Notes: generated by a model from the sequence alone, not told the origin. A DNA stretch of 32,151 nt from Thermodesulfobacteriota bacterium (GCA_024763435.1 JANTFN010000003.1:1-32151); one strand, 5' to 3'; shown: positions 7,231-15,346, counted from the stretch's first letter. Program-made: numbers and translations.

Positions 7231-7692
7231 ATGGAAGGGAAAAAGGTCAGCGATTCAAAAGTTGAAATGGCCCAGATGATGCTGCCGGAGGATGCCAATG
7301 TCGCGGGAAATGTTCATGGCGGGACCATTATGAAGCTCATTGATAATGCGGGTGGGGTGGTCGCGCACCGCCATTCGCGGAGCAATGTTGTGACCGTCTC
7401 CATCTCGCAGATGTCGTTTCACGCCCCTGTTTATATTGGAAATGTTGTGTTTCTTAAGGCGAGCGTGAATTATGTTGGCAGGACTTCCATGGAGGTAGGG
7501 ATTCGCGTGGAGGCTGAGGACCTCAATACCGGCAACCGGGTCCACACGGGTTCCGCCTATCTTTCTTATGTCGCTTTGGATAAAAGCGGAAAGCCCGCTG
7601 CTATCCCCCCGCTTATTGTTGAAACGAAAACGGAAAAAAGACGGTACGAAGAGGGCAGAAAACGCCACCTTTTCCGCGCCTCCAAGCGCTGA
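7231..7692 (+). CDS. Acyl-CoA thioesterase, hotdog fold (YciA/BACH type)
   Basis: The 153-residue product is a single hotdog domain of the YciA/BFIT acyl-CoA hydrolase type: MMLPEDANVAGNVHGGTIMKLIDNAGG, with the GNVHGG turn and catalytic Asp on the following helix. It is followed by VTVSISQMSFHAPVYIGNVVFLKASVNYVGRTSMEVGI and a YLSYVALDKSGKP end. Enzymes of this type hydrolyse acyl-CoA to fatty acid and CoA in the cytoplasm. The ATG has a good ribosome site (GGAGGGTGAG). It lies 12 bp after lnt on the same strand, giving a small lipid-related operon. The C-terminus is strongly basic (KRRYEEGRKRHLFRASKR), a common tail in this group. Confidence 0.9.
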   Translation: MEGKKVSDSKVEMAQMMLPEDANVAGNVHGGTIMKLIDNAGGVVAHRHSRSNVVTVSISQMSFHAPVYIGNVVFLKASVNYVGRTSMEVGIRVEAEDLNTGNRVHTGSAYLSYVALDKSGKPAAIPPLIVETKTEKRRYEEGRKRHLFRASKR

Positions 7693-7739
7693 AAAAGCAG
7701 GTTTTCTCTCTTTTTTTCTGTTTTAAAAACCGGGGTGTG

Positions 7740-8027
7740 TTAAGCGGCTGCTTTGGTTTCGGTCGTTTTTTTCTCTTTTGCCGGGGATGCTGATGTTTTT
7801 TCCTCGGGCTTTGTCTCGTGATGCTTCCTGGCAGGGGAGGCGCTGGATTTGCTGGCATAGTCTGTCGCGTACCATCCGGATCCCTTTAAGTGGAACGTGC
7901 AGTTTGAAATAAGTTTGGTAAGCTCCCCGCCGCATTCGGGACAGTTTGACTTGGGCGCGTCTGAAAATTTCTGCATAAATTCAAAGTCTTTTCCGCAATT
8001 TACACAATGATATTCGTAGATAGGCAT
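7740..8027 (-). CDS. FmdB family zinc-ribbon protein
   Basis: The N-terminus MPIYEYHCVNCGKDFE followed by CPECGG is the FmdB-family zinc ribbon: two CxxC pairs at about residues 8-11 and 29-32 that would bind one zinc. The sequence ISNCTFHLKGSGWYATDYA is the usual end of the conserved part. The remaining 35 residues are a low-complexity Lys/Ala/Glu/Thr tail typical of the group. FmdB was named after a proposed regulator of a formamidase, but most members have no established function. The ATG has a strong ribosome site (AAGGAGGGG). The gene is convergent with the thioesterase gene, 47 bp apart. Confidence 0.9.
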   Translation of the reverse strand: MPIYEYHCVNCGKDFEFMQKFSDAPKSNCPECGGELTKLISNCTFHLKGSGWYATDYASKSSASPARKHHETKPEEKTSASPAKEKKTTETKAAA

Positions 8028-8064
8028 GGCTTTTCCTTTACCCCTCCTTTTTGCTCTCTGAGCA

Positions 8065-8092
8065 AATATAGCGATATTTTTTTAAAAGTCAA
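8065..8092 (-). promoter_or_regulatory. Sigma-70-type promoter for the FmdB-family gene
   Basis: On the minus strand TTGACT (8092-8087) and TATATT (8070-8065) are separated by 16 bp, a good match to the housekeeping consensus. Transcription would start near 8058, giving a leader of about 30 bases that contains the AAGGAGGGG ribosome site. Confidence 0.5.
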
Positions 8093-8136
8093 GAGGGGGT
8101 TTGACCCGAGCCGGTGGCTCTGATACGTTACCATTC

Positions 8137-9033
8137 ATGAATAGAGAAGAATCCGCGATATTATCAGGCAGGCGTTTGATTGAAAATGGAATTCTGAAGA
8201 AATATCAGGAATGTGACCTTGCCGGATACCACTTTATTTTGCGGGATACTGCTGTTTCTTACACGCGCTTTCTATCTGAAATCCTATCTGAGATCACAAC
8301 GGGTCGAATTAAAAATAAAGGGGTGAGGCCCGTTGCCGCCGGAAGGGAACGCGTTTTTTTTATTACCCTTCCGGATGGTGAAGAGGTCGTGATTCGTCCC
8401 TACCGCCATGGCGGAATATTTGGCGCGGTTTCAGGGAGTAATTTTCATGATCCCGCGCGTTTTATTTCAGAACTTGCTGTAACAGAAAAGGCCCGGGTGT
8501 TGAAAATTACAGCGCTGGAACCTGTTGGAATAGGCTATGTTCAGTCAAAGTGGGGTTTTTGGGGAGTCTGGATGAGCAGGCGTTTAAAGGAAAGCTGTAA
8601 TCTCCAGATATGGATGCGGGCGTTTCCGCCCTCATCTTCAGTGATTTTTCAGGTTGCGGAAACCATTGGTAAAATGCATCAAGCTGGAATCAGTCATCCG
8701 GATCTTACGGTTCAGAATATTATGGTTATGCCTGATTCCCGGCATCAGCCCACTGTTTCCATTATCGATTTTGATGGCGCCATAATGCGTGCCCCCCTTT
8801 CAGCCACGACATGCATGCGACAGTTGCGGAGGTTGGACCGGTCATTTTTGAAATGGATTCCGGAAACGTCGTCCTGGCAGAAACCCATAATTCGGCTTCG
8901 GTTTGCCGTGGCGTATTGTCAATTTAACCCCGAGATACGCCCTTTGATGGAAAATTATTTAAGAAAAATAAGGCAGTATATGCTCCGCTACCGTGTGGGC
9001 TGGCGGCTTCAAAAAATCCTCAAGGGGGGCTGA
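8137..9033 (+). CDS. Lipopolysaccharide kinase-like protein (KdkA/WaaP/InaA family)
   Basis: The 298-residue product has an eukaryotic-like kinase fold of the Kdo-kinase/heptose-kinase type. Visible landmarks are VIRPYRHGGIFG (residues about 85-96, the counterpart of the LRHYRRGG loop in KdkA), the catalytic loop HPDLTVQNIMV (H187, D189, N194) and the metal-binding DFD (IIDFDGA, 211-213). Members phosphorylate Kdo or heptose in the inner core of lipopolysaccharide at the cytoplasmic face of the inner membrane. The basic, Arg-rich C-terminus fits membrane attachment. I use the ATG at 8137; an in-frame TTG at 8101 would add 12 residues, and neither has a clear ribosome site. It is a single gene, convergent with the hydrolase downstream. 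Confidence 0.8.
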   Translation: MNREESAILSGRRLIENGILKKYQECDLAGYHFILRDTAVSYTRFLSEILSEITTGRIKNKGVRPVAAGRERVFFITLPDGEEVVIRPYRHGGIFGAVSGSNFHDPARFISELAVTEKARVLKITALEPVGIGYVQSKWGFWGVWMSRRLKESCNLQIWMRAFPPSSSVIFQVAETIGKMHQAGISHPDLTVQNIMVMPDSRHQPTVSIIDFDGAIMRAPLSATTCMRQLRRLDRSFLKWIPETSSWQKPIIRLRFAVAYCQFNPEIRPLMENYLRKIRQYMLRYRVGWRLQKILKGG

Positions 9034-9044
9034 ACACCCCTTTT
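9022..9044. terminator. Hairpin shared by convergent genes
   Basis: AAGGGG and CCCCTT form a 6-bp stem around a 9-base loop, with TTTT (9041-9044) closing the plus-strand side. It overlaps the end of the kinase gene and abuts the end of the convergent hydrolase gene, as expected for a two-way terminator. The T-run is short. Confidence 0.45.
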
Positions 9045-9676
9045 CAAATGGTTTTGTGCCAAGATAGAAAATTTTTTACCAGGTTTATTTCTTTTCCAGC
9101 CCAGAAATGATCGGTTCCGGCGAAGGGAATCAAGGTAACCTCGCGGCCGCTATTTTCGAGTTTTGAGCGCAGGATTGAAAGGCTGCAATAGGCATCGGCA
9201 TCGCCGGCCATGATGAGATGGGGAACGGAGATAGTGGGTGAAAAATCGAAGGGGATCATTGAAACAGGGGGTGAAACAAGACAAACCCCTTTCACCGACT
9301 CGGGGAGAGGGCCAAGGCGATGGATGACATAAGCGCCGAAGGAATATCCAATCAACAAAAACGGGGTGTCTTTGTACCCCTGTTTTACAAGAAAGGCAAG
9401 GGCGCCCAGGATATCCTGCGTTTCTCCAAACCCTTCTTCATGGCGGCCTTCACTAACTCCCACCCCTCGGAAATTGAATCGGAACGTCAGGAGTCCGCGT
9501 TGTGGCAGGTGTTTCCAGAATGCCTCGATAACAGCGGTATACATATCGCCACCATAAAGCGGATGCGGGTGGCACAGGACGCAGACGCCTTTGGGAGGCC
9601 CGTCAGGTTTATTCAGTTCCCCGACGAGCGAGAGGCCGTCGATACTCTTAAAAATAACCTTCTGTTTGCTTTCCAT
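9044..9676 (-). CDS. Alpha/beta-hydrolase, COG2945-type
   Basis: The 210-residue protein is a compact alpha/beta-hydrolase. It has VCVLCHPHPLYGGDMYT near the N-terminus, LTFRFNFRGVGVSEGRH, the nucleophile elbow GYSFGAY (GxSxG serine), an acid candidate in MAGDADAYC and the catalytic histidine in GTDHFW. This arrangement matches the COG2945 family of small predicted hydrolases, for which no general substrate is established. I start it at the ATG at 9676 (MESKQKV); a longer frame from 9730 would run through a strong hairpin and has no conserved sequence. The HD-GYP gene ends 64 bp upstream on the same strand, so the two may share a transcript. Confidence 0.85.
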   Translation of the reverse strand: MESKQKVIFKSIDGLSLVGELNKPDGPPKGVCVLCHPHPLYGGDMYTAVIEAFWKHLPQRGLLTFRFNFRGVGVSEGRHEEGFGETQDILGALAFLVKQGYKDTPFLLIGYSFGAYVIHRLGPLPESVKGVCLVSPPVSMIPFDFSPTISVPHLIMAGDADAYCSLSILRSKLENSGREVTLIPFAGTDHFWAGKEINLVKNFLSWHKTI

Positions 9677-9692
9677 AATGCCGCGGAGATCT

Positions 9693-9720
9693 TGAGCCGG
9701 GGAAAAATTTCTCCGGCTCA
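9693..9720 (-). other. Strong intercistronic hairpin between HD-GYP and hydrolase genes
   Basis: TGAGCCGG (9693-9700) pairs with CCGGCTCA (9713-9720). The stem extends inwards by a G-T wobble, a G-C pair and A-T pairs to about 12 bp with a 4-base loop. On the minus strand no T-run follows, so it looks more like an attenuating or RNA-processing hairpin than a classical terminator. Confidence 0.5.
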
Positions 9721-9740
9721 GGCGTATCAAGGCCGACCAT

Positions 9741-10916
9741 TTATCCCTTTATAAGGCCTTCCTGCATAATAAGTCCGAGGTTCTGTTTTCCTTCTGTTGC
9801 CTTGATAAGCCTTTCGTATCTCCCCTTGGGGCCAAGAAAAAGGACAAATTGTTCAAACAGCGCGGGCTCGAAGGCGTCTTCCAGGGCGAGATCCACTTCA
9901 ACCTCCGTGCCCGCAGTGACATACCCCCCAAACCTCAGGTTGTAATCAGACTGGAATTCCTGCATTTTCATCAGGGCGTCATAGGGGCTGTAGGCACGCT
10001 GATAATAACGAACCGTCGTGAGGGCATCAAAGGAATCCATAAGCATCGCGATCTTACTGAAAAAGTGAAGGTCTTTGCCTGTTAAACCCAGGGGATAGCC
10101 GGTTCCGTTACAGCGTTCGTGGTGCTGAAGAATCATCTTGGCGGCACCTTCAGGGATGGGTTTTCCGTTTAGAACCTCTATCCCCCATTCCGGATGTTTG
10201 CGCATAATTGCCCATTCTTCTTCTGTCAGGGGACCGCGTTTTTTGAGAATTTCTTCTCCCACCTTCACTTTTCCCAAGTCGTGCAGAATAGCGCCCATGC
10301 CCAACTCTTTCAACTGTTCTTCGTTCAATCCGATGTAGGACCCGAAAAGGAGAGAAAGGACCGCGACGTTCACGCAATGGGTATAGGTATAATAGTCGAT
10401 AGAGAGCACGTCTATAAGGGAAAAAGCCGCGTCTGGACGCTGGGTGATATAGGAAATAATATTTTGAACAAAATCAGTTGCGCGTTGGATGTTATTTCCT
10501 GATCTTGGGTCATCCAGGAGATCCACAGTCAAATTTACCGCGGTCTCATAAACAAGTTCCTGCTTTTCTTCGCGCCGGAGCCCTGGGACGTTGCGATTTA
10601 AAAGATCATGAAGTTGCCCCTCCACATATTGCAGATAGGACTTATATTCTTTGCGCTTAACGTAGAGCTTCTTGGAAAGAGATTCAACTCTTTTAAGATG
10701 AGATGCGTTGAGCGTCATGGTTTTCCCCCGGTAGAGGACATACCGGGGGATATCGTAGCTGTCGCGATGAAAGATATAGATGTCGAAATCACGTATTCTG
10801 CTTGGATTCAGGGTCCATGATTTGATCCCGACAAATTTTTTTGGTGTCGTGATCGTTTCAATATATGGGTGATGTTTCTTTATCGATTTTGACACGGGTC
10901 GAACCACACCTCTCAA
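9741..10916 (-). CDS. HD-GYP domain protein, putative cyclic-di-GMP phosphodiesterase
   Basis: The 391-residue protein ends in an HD-GYP domain. HD is seen in AILHDLGKVKV (H212-D213) with the preceding histidine in YTHCVNVAVLS (H180). The GYP signature lies in HHERCNGTGYPLGL (265-278), and IAMLMDSFDALTT and AYSPYDALMKM follow. Enzymes of this family hydrolyse cyclic-di-GMP to pGpG or GMP using two or three metal ions. The first 150 residues are helical, have no recognised receiver domain and may be a sensor. All metal-binding positions I can check are intact. The start is uncertain: TTG at 10916, GTG at 10907 or GTG at 10895 (12 bp after AGAGGT) are possible; no in-frame ATG occurs before residue 67. 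Confidence 0.88.
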   Translation of the reverse strand: MRGVVRPVSKSIKKHHPYIETITTPKKFVGIKSWTLNPSRIRDFDIYIFHRDSYDIPRYVLYRGKTMTLNASHLKRVESLSKKLYVKRKEYKSYLQYVEGQLHDLLNRNVPGLRREEKQELVYETAVNLTVDLLDDPRSGNNIQRATDFVQNIISYITQRPDAAFSLIDVLSIDYYTYTHCVNVAVLSLLFGSYIGLNEEQLKELGMGAILHDLGKVKVGEEILKKRGPLTEEEWAIMRKHPEWGIEVLNGKPIPEGAAKMILQHHERCNGTGYPLGLTGKDLHFFSKIAMLMDSFDALTTVRYYQRAYSPYDALMKMQEFQSDYNLRFGGYVTAGTEVEVDLALEDAFEPALFEQFVLFLGPKGRYERLIKATEGKQNLGLIMQEGLIKG

Positions 10917-11003
10917 ATTATTTCATATTAGTTTAAATTTATACACCTGAAAAAAACAAAACGCAACCTTAAAAATTTTTTGTGTCGCGGTTTTCAAGGG
11001 AAC

Positions 11004-11031
11004 AGGTAAAAGGTAAAAGGTAAAAGGTAAA
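11004..11031. repeat. Four tandem copies of a 7-bp unit (AGGTAAA)
   Basis: Four perfect head-to-tail copies of AGGTAAA lie in the 245-bp spacer between the divergent HD-GYP and HTH-regulator genes. It could be a slippage-prone tract or part of a control region. There is no further evidence. Confidence 0.7.
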
Positions 11032-11126
11032 AGACAGAAGACACCATGATAGCAGATGTCGATAATCAGTATTTATGTGTTATATGGAATATAAGTTATT
11101 TTTTAGGATTATTTAAGATAATTTTC

Positions 11127-11155
11127 TTGACAAACAAGCGGGGGACTGTTATTAA
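11127..11155 (+). promoter_or_regulatory. Sigma-70-like promoter for the HTH-PBP regulator
   Basis: A perfect TTGACA (11127-11132) is followed after 17 bp by TATTAA (11150-11155). Transcription would start about at the first ATG (11162). The mRNA would therefore be nearly leaderless, or translation starts at an ATG a few codons later (11174 or 11177), just after AAGGAA. Confidence 0.5.
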
Positions 11156-11161
11156 AGCTAC

Positions 11162-12073
11162 ATGAACAAGGAAATGATGACAACCCGGGATGTGGCGCTT
11201 TATCTTGGCCTGAATGAGAAAAAGATTTACCAGCTCGCGAAAAACAGGGAAATTCCCGCGGCGCGGGTCGGCGGAAAGTGGATTTTTCCCCGCAGCCTGA
11301 TTGACCAGTGGATACATGAAGGCGCGGAGAAGAACCTGAAGGCTGTTGAACCGGAACTTCATCCGCCTCTCTCTGTCATGGGGAGCAATGACATGGCCTG
11401 GGATATCCTCAGCCATATCCTGAAAAACTCGCCTTATAATCTTTTAATTTCCCGCGCGGATGTTGGGAGTGCAGGCGGACTGGTGGCCCTAAACCACAAA
11501 ATGGCTCAGGTTGCCGGGGTACACCTTTTCGACCCGGAAACAGGAACTTATAATATTCCGTTTCTAAAGGATTATCTCCCGGGGAAAAAAATATCTGTGG
11601 TAAACCTTTTTTACCGGGAGCAGGGGCTGATGGCCAGAAAGGGGAATCCGCTGTCTATACAAGGGGTTGAAGACCTTCAGCGGCCGGATGTCCAGTTTAT
11701 CAATCGTCAGAAAGGATCTGGAACGCGGTTGCTTCTGGATTCAACTTTAAAAAAATTAAAGATTGATCCCGCTCAAATCAGGGGATACCTTCGCGAGGTT
11801 GACACACACATGGCTGTCGCGCTGGAAATTATTCGCGGCAAGGCAGATGTTGGAATGGGAATATTTGCCGCGGCACGGGCCCTTGATCTCTATTTTATCT
11901 CCATAAAAAACGAGCGCTATGACCTTGTTATTCCCGGGGAATATATCCAGACCCCGATGGTTGAAATCCTTCTGCATGTGATTAAAACACCGGAATTCCG
12001 GGAAGCCCTTTTGGGATTGGGGGGATATGACCTCAAAGAAACAGGGAAAATAATCTGGGAGGGTATTGTATGA
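11162..12073 (+). CDS. HTH regulator fused to a periplasmic-binding-like domain (oxyanion sensor candidate)
   Basis: Residues 5-52 form an excisionase/MerR-type helix-turn-helix (TTRDVALYLGLNEKKIYQLA...RVGGKWIFPRSLIDQW). Residues about 70-300 are a PBP-like domain of the kind found in cytoplasmic molybdate/tungstate-type sensors (PF12727 family): VMGSNDMAWDILSHIL, ADVGSAGGLVAL, VNLFYREQGLMARKGNP, FINRQKGSGTRLLLD and ADVGMGIFAAA. There is no signal peptide, so it acts in the cytoplasm and probably binds DNA in response to a small anion. Its neighbours, an outer-membrane barrel starting 4 bp before its end and a double oxyanion-binding protein, make a tungstate/molybdate regulator likely. The ligand is an inference from context. 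The stop and next start overlap, so translation may be coupled. Confidence 0.85.
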   Translation: MNKEMMTTRDVALYLGLNEKKIYQLAKNREIPAARVGGKWIFPRSLIDQWIHEGAEKNLKAVEPELHPPLSVMGSNDMAWDILSHILKNSPYNLLISRADVGSAGGLVALNHKMAQVAGVHLFDPETGTYNIPFLKDYLPGKKISVVNLFYREQGLMARKGNPLSIQGVEDLQRPDVQFINRQKGSGTRLLLDSTLKKLKIDPAQIRGYLREVDTHMAVALEIIRGKADVGMGIFAAARALDLYFISIKNERYDLVIPGEYIQTPMVEILLHVIKTPEFREALLGLGGYDLKETGKIIWEGIV

Positions 12074-13461
12074 TTGGAAAGGGAAATAATGCCGGAAAAA
12101 CCGGGAGGCTTTATGTACTTATAACGGGCTTGATTATAGCTTTGATGTTGGCCTCTCCCCTTTCGGCAAAAACGCCCAAGCTGACTTTTGGCGCGGAAGT
12201 TCGATTCAGGGGTGAATCCCTGGACAACTTTAATCTGGCGTTCTATGGCCCCAATCCTTCCAAAGGCAAGTCCCATGATCAATTTCTTCTCGGAAGGTTC
12301 CGTGCCGGGTTTGATTATACGCCCAACCAGGTCATTCATCTCGCCTTATGGGGACAGGATGCCCGGGAATGGGGGTATGGGTTTAAAGATAAGGATTTTT
12401 ACAATCCTGTCTTCGGAACGCAACATAACCCCTTTAAAGATGAATTTGAACTCTGGAATACCTATCTGGAGGTAAAAAAACCTTTTGACTGGCCTCTTGC
12501 GGTGAAGGCCGGGAGACAACGGATTTTTTACGGGGACAAACGCGTTTTTGGCCCAGGGCAGTGGGGGAATTCAGGAAAATGGATATGGGACGCGGTTAAG
12601 ATGTCGTTTTTTATTCCGAAGGGGTTTGTGGATGTCTATTATGGGCGTACCATGATCCACCAGCCGACAGAGTTTAGCTTGAATCATCGCCATGGCTTCG
12701 AATCCATCGGGACCTATGCCCACATCACCCTCCCCAAAAGCATGGGGGAGATTGGCGTGGAACCCTTTGCCATGACGAAATACGACAGCCATGACCATTA
12801 CAAGGGAGAAGATGGACGTTACGGAGACCTGAACGCCGCCTACGCGGGGATGCGGGTATTCAAAAAGAATCTCCGAGGATTTGATCTTGATGCCACTTAT
12901 GTGCGGGAGTTTGGAAAGTTAGCCAATGATACAATCCAGGCGTATGGGTATCATCTACTCGCGGCCTACACCGTTACATCCTGTCCCTGGCGCCCGCGGG
13001 TCAGCCTCGAGTATTCGGTTGGATCAGGAGATAAAAATCCGAAGGATGGCACCCGTGGATCCTTCGACGGGGCCTTTGGAGCGCGGGATAAGATGTATGG
13101 ACGGATGAATCTCTTTAAATGGCGGAATATCAGAGACGCTCAGATTAATTTGGAGCTATGGCCGCAAAAGTGGAAATGGTTCTATATCAAAGCGGAGTTC
13201 CATAAGTTCTGGCTGGATGAGGAAAAGGATGGTTGGTCTTTAAACCCGAAACTTTACAGAGACAAAACGGGAAACTCCGGGAATGAAGTGGGCCGGGAGG
13301 TTGACATCGTCTTCAGGTTTAATCTCCCCAAGGGGCACCAGATTCAGGCGGGATATGGCCATTTCTGGCCCGATGAATTTGTCAAAAAACTGGCCTCCAA
13401 CAAACAGGCAGATTGGTTTTTTATTCAGTGGCAATATAAATTTAACTGGAAAATACTATAG
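12070..13461 (+). CDS. Alginate-export-family outer-membrane beta-barrel protein
   Basis: The product has a signal peptide (hydrophobic residues 14-29, cleavage near LSA-KTP) and then an alternating-residue beta-barrel rich in aromatic girdle residues, ending in QWQYKFNWKIL. The stretch LEVKKPFDWPLAVKAGRQRIFYGDKRVFGPGQW is the best-conserved signature of the alginate_exp family: a strand with AGRQ followed by a periplasmic turn. RFRAGFDYTPNQVIHLALWGQDAR near residue 77 also fits. Members form outer-membrane channels for uronic-acid polymers and other anionic solutes. The gene overlaps the regulator's end by four bases and precedes a double oxyanion-binding protein, so here the barrel may admit an anion such as tungstate. 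That role is inferred only from position. Confidence 0.85.
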   Translation: MIGKGNNAGKTGRLYVLITGLIIALMLASPLSAKTPKLTFGAEVRFRGESLDNFNLAFYGPNPSKGKSHDQFLLGRFRAGFDYTPNQVIHLALWGQDAREWGYGFKDKDFYNPVFGTQHNPFKDEFELWNTYLEVKKPFDWPLAVKAGRQRIFYGDKRVFGPGQWGNSGKWIWDAVKMSFFIPKGFVDVYYGRTMIHQPTEFSLNHRHGFESIGTYAHITLPKSMGEIGVEPFAMTKYDSHDHYKGEDGRYGDLNAAYAGMRVFKKNLRGFDLDATYVREFGKLANDTIQAYGYHLLAAYTVTSCPWRPRVSLEYSVGSGDKNPKDGTRGSFDGAFGARDKMYGRMNLFKWRNIRDAQINLELWPQKWKWFYIKAEFHKFWLDEEKDGWSLNPKLYRDKTGNSGNEVGREVDIVFRFNLPKGHQIQAGYGHFWPDEFVKKLASNKQADWFFIQWQYKFNWKIL

Positions 13462-13518
13462 GGCTGAGGACTGAGAAAAACACGCATCCGAATCACCTGT
13501 TAACACTTATGAATGCAT

Positions 13519-13534
13519 TATAATGAGAGGGAGA
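13519..13534 (+). promoter_or_regulatory. -10 element and ribosome site that set the start of the binding-protein fusion
   Basis: A perfect TATAAT (13519-13524) overlaps the upstream ATG at 13523. GGGAG (13529-13533) lies 10 bp before the ATG at 13544. A -10 box cannot be inside the coding region it drives, so the later ATG is the better start. No good -35 box is visible, so the promoter itself is uncertain. Confidence 0.4.
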
Positions 13535-13543
13535 TATTGTAAA

Positions 13544-15346
13544 ATGGAAAGATTACGCGTGAAACACAGTTGGTTGATTTTGTTTATTATTGGAGGTGTT
13601 CTTTTTTTAAATTCCATGGCGTTTGCGCAGGGTAAACCCACTGCTGTTTATGGCGAAGGACAGGCGAGTTTTGTGGTGGCCACGGGCAGCCCGGGGGCGC
13701 TGGGATTGCTCAAGGCCCTGGCAGAACCGTTCTGCAAGGCGAATAACTGTCGCTTGATATGGTTCAAGAAGGGGAGCGGCGCTTCCCTTGCCTTTATGAA
13801 GAAGGGAAAATGCGACGTGATTATGGTCCATGCCCCCGCGGCGGAGAAAAAGGCGGTGGCCGAAGGCTGGGCGGTCCATCGCACGCTCCTTGGCGCGAAT
13901 GAGTTTTTTATTGTGGGCCCGAAATCGGATCCCGCCGGGATCCGAAAGGCCAGATCGGCCAAGGAAGCCTACGCGATGATCGCGAAGGCAAAAGCGACCT
14001 TCTTCTCCAGGGGTGACAATTCCGGGACCAACAAACGGGAACTGAAGATATGGAAATGGGCGGGAATCAAGCCCTCGGGTCGCTGGTATGTCATTACGCA
14101 TGGATTTATGGGGCCGACCCTGATGCGCGCGGATAAAGAAATGGGATATTTTATGACGGATAACAGCACTTACTATGTTAAAAAAGCGAAATTGGAACGC
14201 ATGGTGCCGCTGTTCAAGGGAGACCCCATCCTGACGAACGTTTATCACGCCCTGATACCGAATTCCGAGAAATACCCCAAACGAAATACCAAACTGGCCC
14301 TCAAATTTATTACGTTTGTTGCCTCCCCGACCGGCCAGAAAATCATTCACACCTTTGGGGAGAAAAGATATGGCCGTCCGCTTTACCGGGACGCGTCGGT
14401 CGCGAAAGAATTGGAAAAAAACCTGGGAGGCATGCCCGGGGCCGCGAAAATCAAGGGAAAGGTAATTATCTTTCACGCGGGTAGTTTGACTCTCCCCTTA
14501 CTCATGATGGAAAAGGCCTTTGAGAAAAGCCATCCCGGGGTGGATATTGTCCGGGAAGCGGCGGGCAGTCGGACCTGTGCCCGAAAAATTGTGGATTTGA
14601 AGCGTCCCTGTGACCTGATGTTCTCGGCCGATGATTCCGTTATCGACAAATTTCTCGTTCCCGCCCATGCCAATTTCAACATCCGTTTCGCGAGCAACCA
14701 GATTGTCCTGTGTTATACAAACCAAAGCCGTTTTCATGACAAACTGACGGCTAAGAACTGGTACAAGATACTTCTCGACAAAAAGGTCATCTGGGGGCAG
14801 GCGGACCCGAATGCCGATCCCTGTGGATACCGCGCCCTGATGGTTATGCAGCTCGCCGAAAAATATTATAAAATAAAGGGATTATACAAGGCGCTTCTGG
14901 CGAATCGCCCCCTCAGAAACGTCCGGCCGAAATCTGTGGAATTGATTGTCTTGCTCCAGACGGGCGACATGGATTACGCGTGGGAGTACCGCTCCGTGGC
15001 CGTCCAGCATAAACTGAAATTCCTCTCGCTCCCTGAAAAAATCAATCTGGGAAGCACCGATGATAACGATTTTTACAAACAGGCGGCGGTTGAAATATCG
15101 GGGAAAAAACCGGGGGCCAAAATAAAAAAAATCGGCAAGGCCATTACCTACGGCGCTACGCTCCTGAAAAAAACGAAAAATAAGGCCGCCGCACTGGCCT
15201 TTCTAAATTTTGTTCTTAACCCGGACAAGGGATTGAAAATTCTGAAAAAGATGGGACAGCCCCCTGTCGTTCCGGCATGGGTCACATCCAAAGCGATGAA
15301 ACAGAAGATTCCAGCACAGTTACGGCAGTGGGTTGTGGTTAAATAA
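13544..15346 (+). CDS. Secreted TupA-WtpA fusion: double tungstate/molybdate-binding protein
   Basis: The 600-residue product has a signal peptide (cleavage after AFA near residue 28) and two different substrate-binding modules. Residues about 40-300 are TupA-like (tungstate-binding protein of TupABC): FVVATGSPGALGLLKAL, GSGASLAFMKKGKCDVIMVHA, the ligand loop SRGDNSGT (155-162) and the TLMRADKEMGYFMTD segment. Residues about 305-595 are WtpA/ModA-like: VIIFHAGSLTLPLL, EAAGSRTCARKI, RFASNQIVLCYTNQS, ADPNADPCGYRALMVMQLAEKYY and YAWEYRSVAVQHKLKFLSLP. In known systems each half is a separate protein feeding its own ABC permease. Both appear complete with binding loops intact. No permease or ATPase gene is adjacent; the next gene is on the other strand. 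Two anion sites in one chain suggest capture, relay or sensing of tungstate or molybdate in the periplasm. Confidence 0.88.
   Translation: MERLRVKHSWLILFIIGGVLFLNSMAFAQGKPTAVYGEGQASFVVATGSPGALGLLKALAEPFCKANNCRLIWFKKGSGASLAFMKKGKCDVIMVHAPAAEKKAVAEGWAVHRTLLGANEFFIVGPKSDPAGIRKARSAKEAYAMIAKAKATFFSRGDNSGTNKRELKIWKWAGIKPSGRWYVITHGFMGPTLMRADKEMGYFMTDNSTYYVKKAKLERMVPLFKGDPILTNVYHALIPNSEKYPKRNTKLALKFITFVASPTGQKIIHTFGEKRYGRPLYRDASVAKELEKNLGGMPGAAKIKGKVIIFHAGSLTLPLLMMEKAFEKSHPGVDIVREAAGSRTCARKIVDLKRPCDLMFSADDSVIDKFLVPAHANFNIRFASNQIVLCYTNQSRFHDKLTAKNWYKILLDKKVIWGQADPNADPCGYRALMVMQLAEKYYKIKGLYKALLANRPLRNVRPKSVELIVLLQTGDMDYAWEYRSVAVQHKLKFLSLPEKINLGSTDDNDFYKQAAVEISGKKPGAKIKKIGKAITYGATLLKKTKNKAAALAFLNFVLNPDKGLKILKKMGQPPVVPAWVTSKAMKQKIPAQLRQWVVVK

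Noticed and set aside
13607..14476. Long minus-strand frame opposite the tungstate-binding fusion
   Set aside because: It is a shadow of the GC-rich coding strand; the plus-strand protein has clear domains over the whole stretch.
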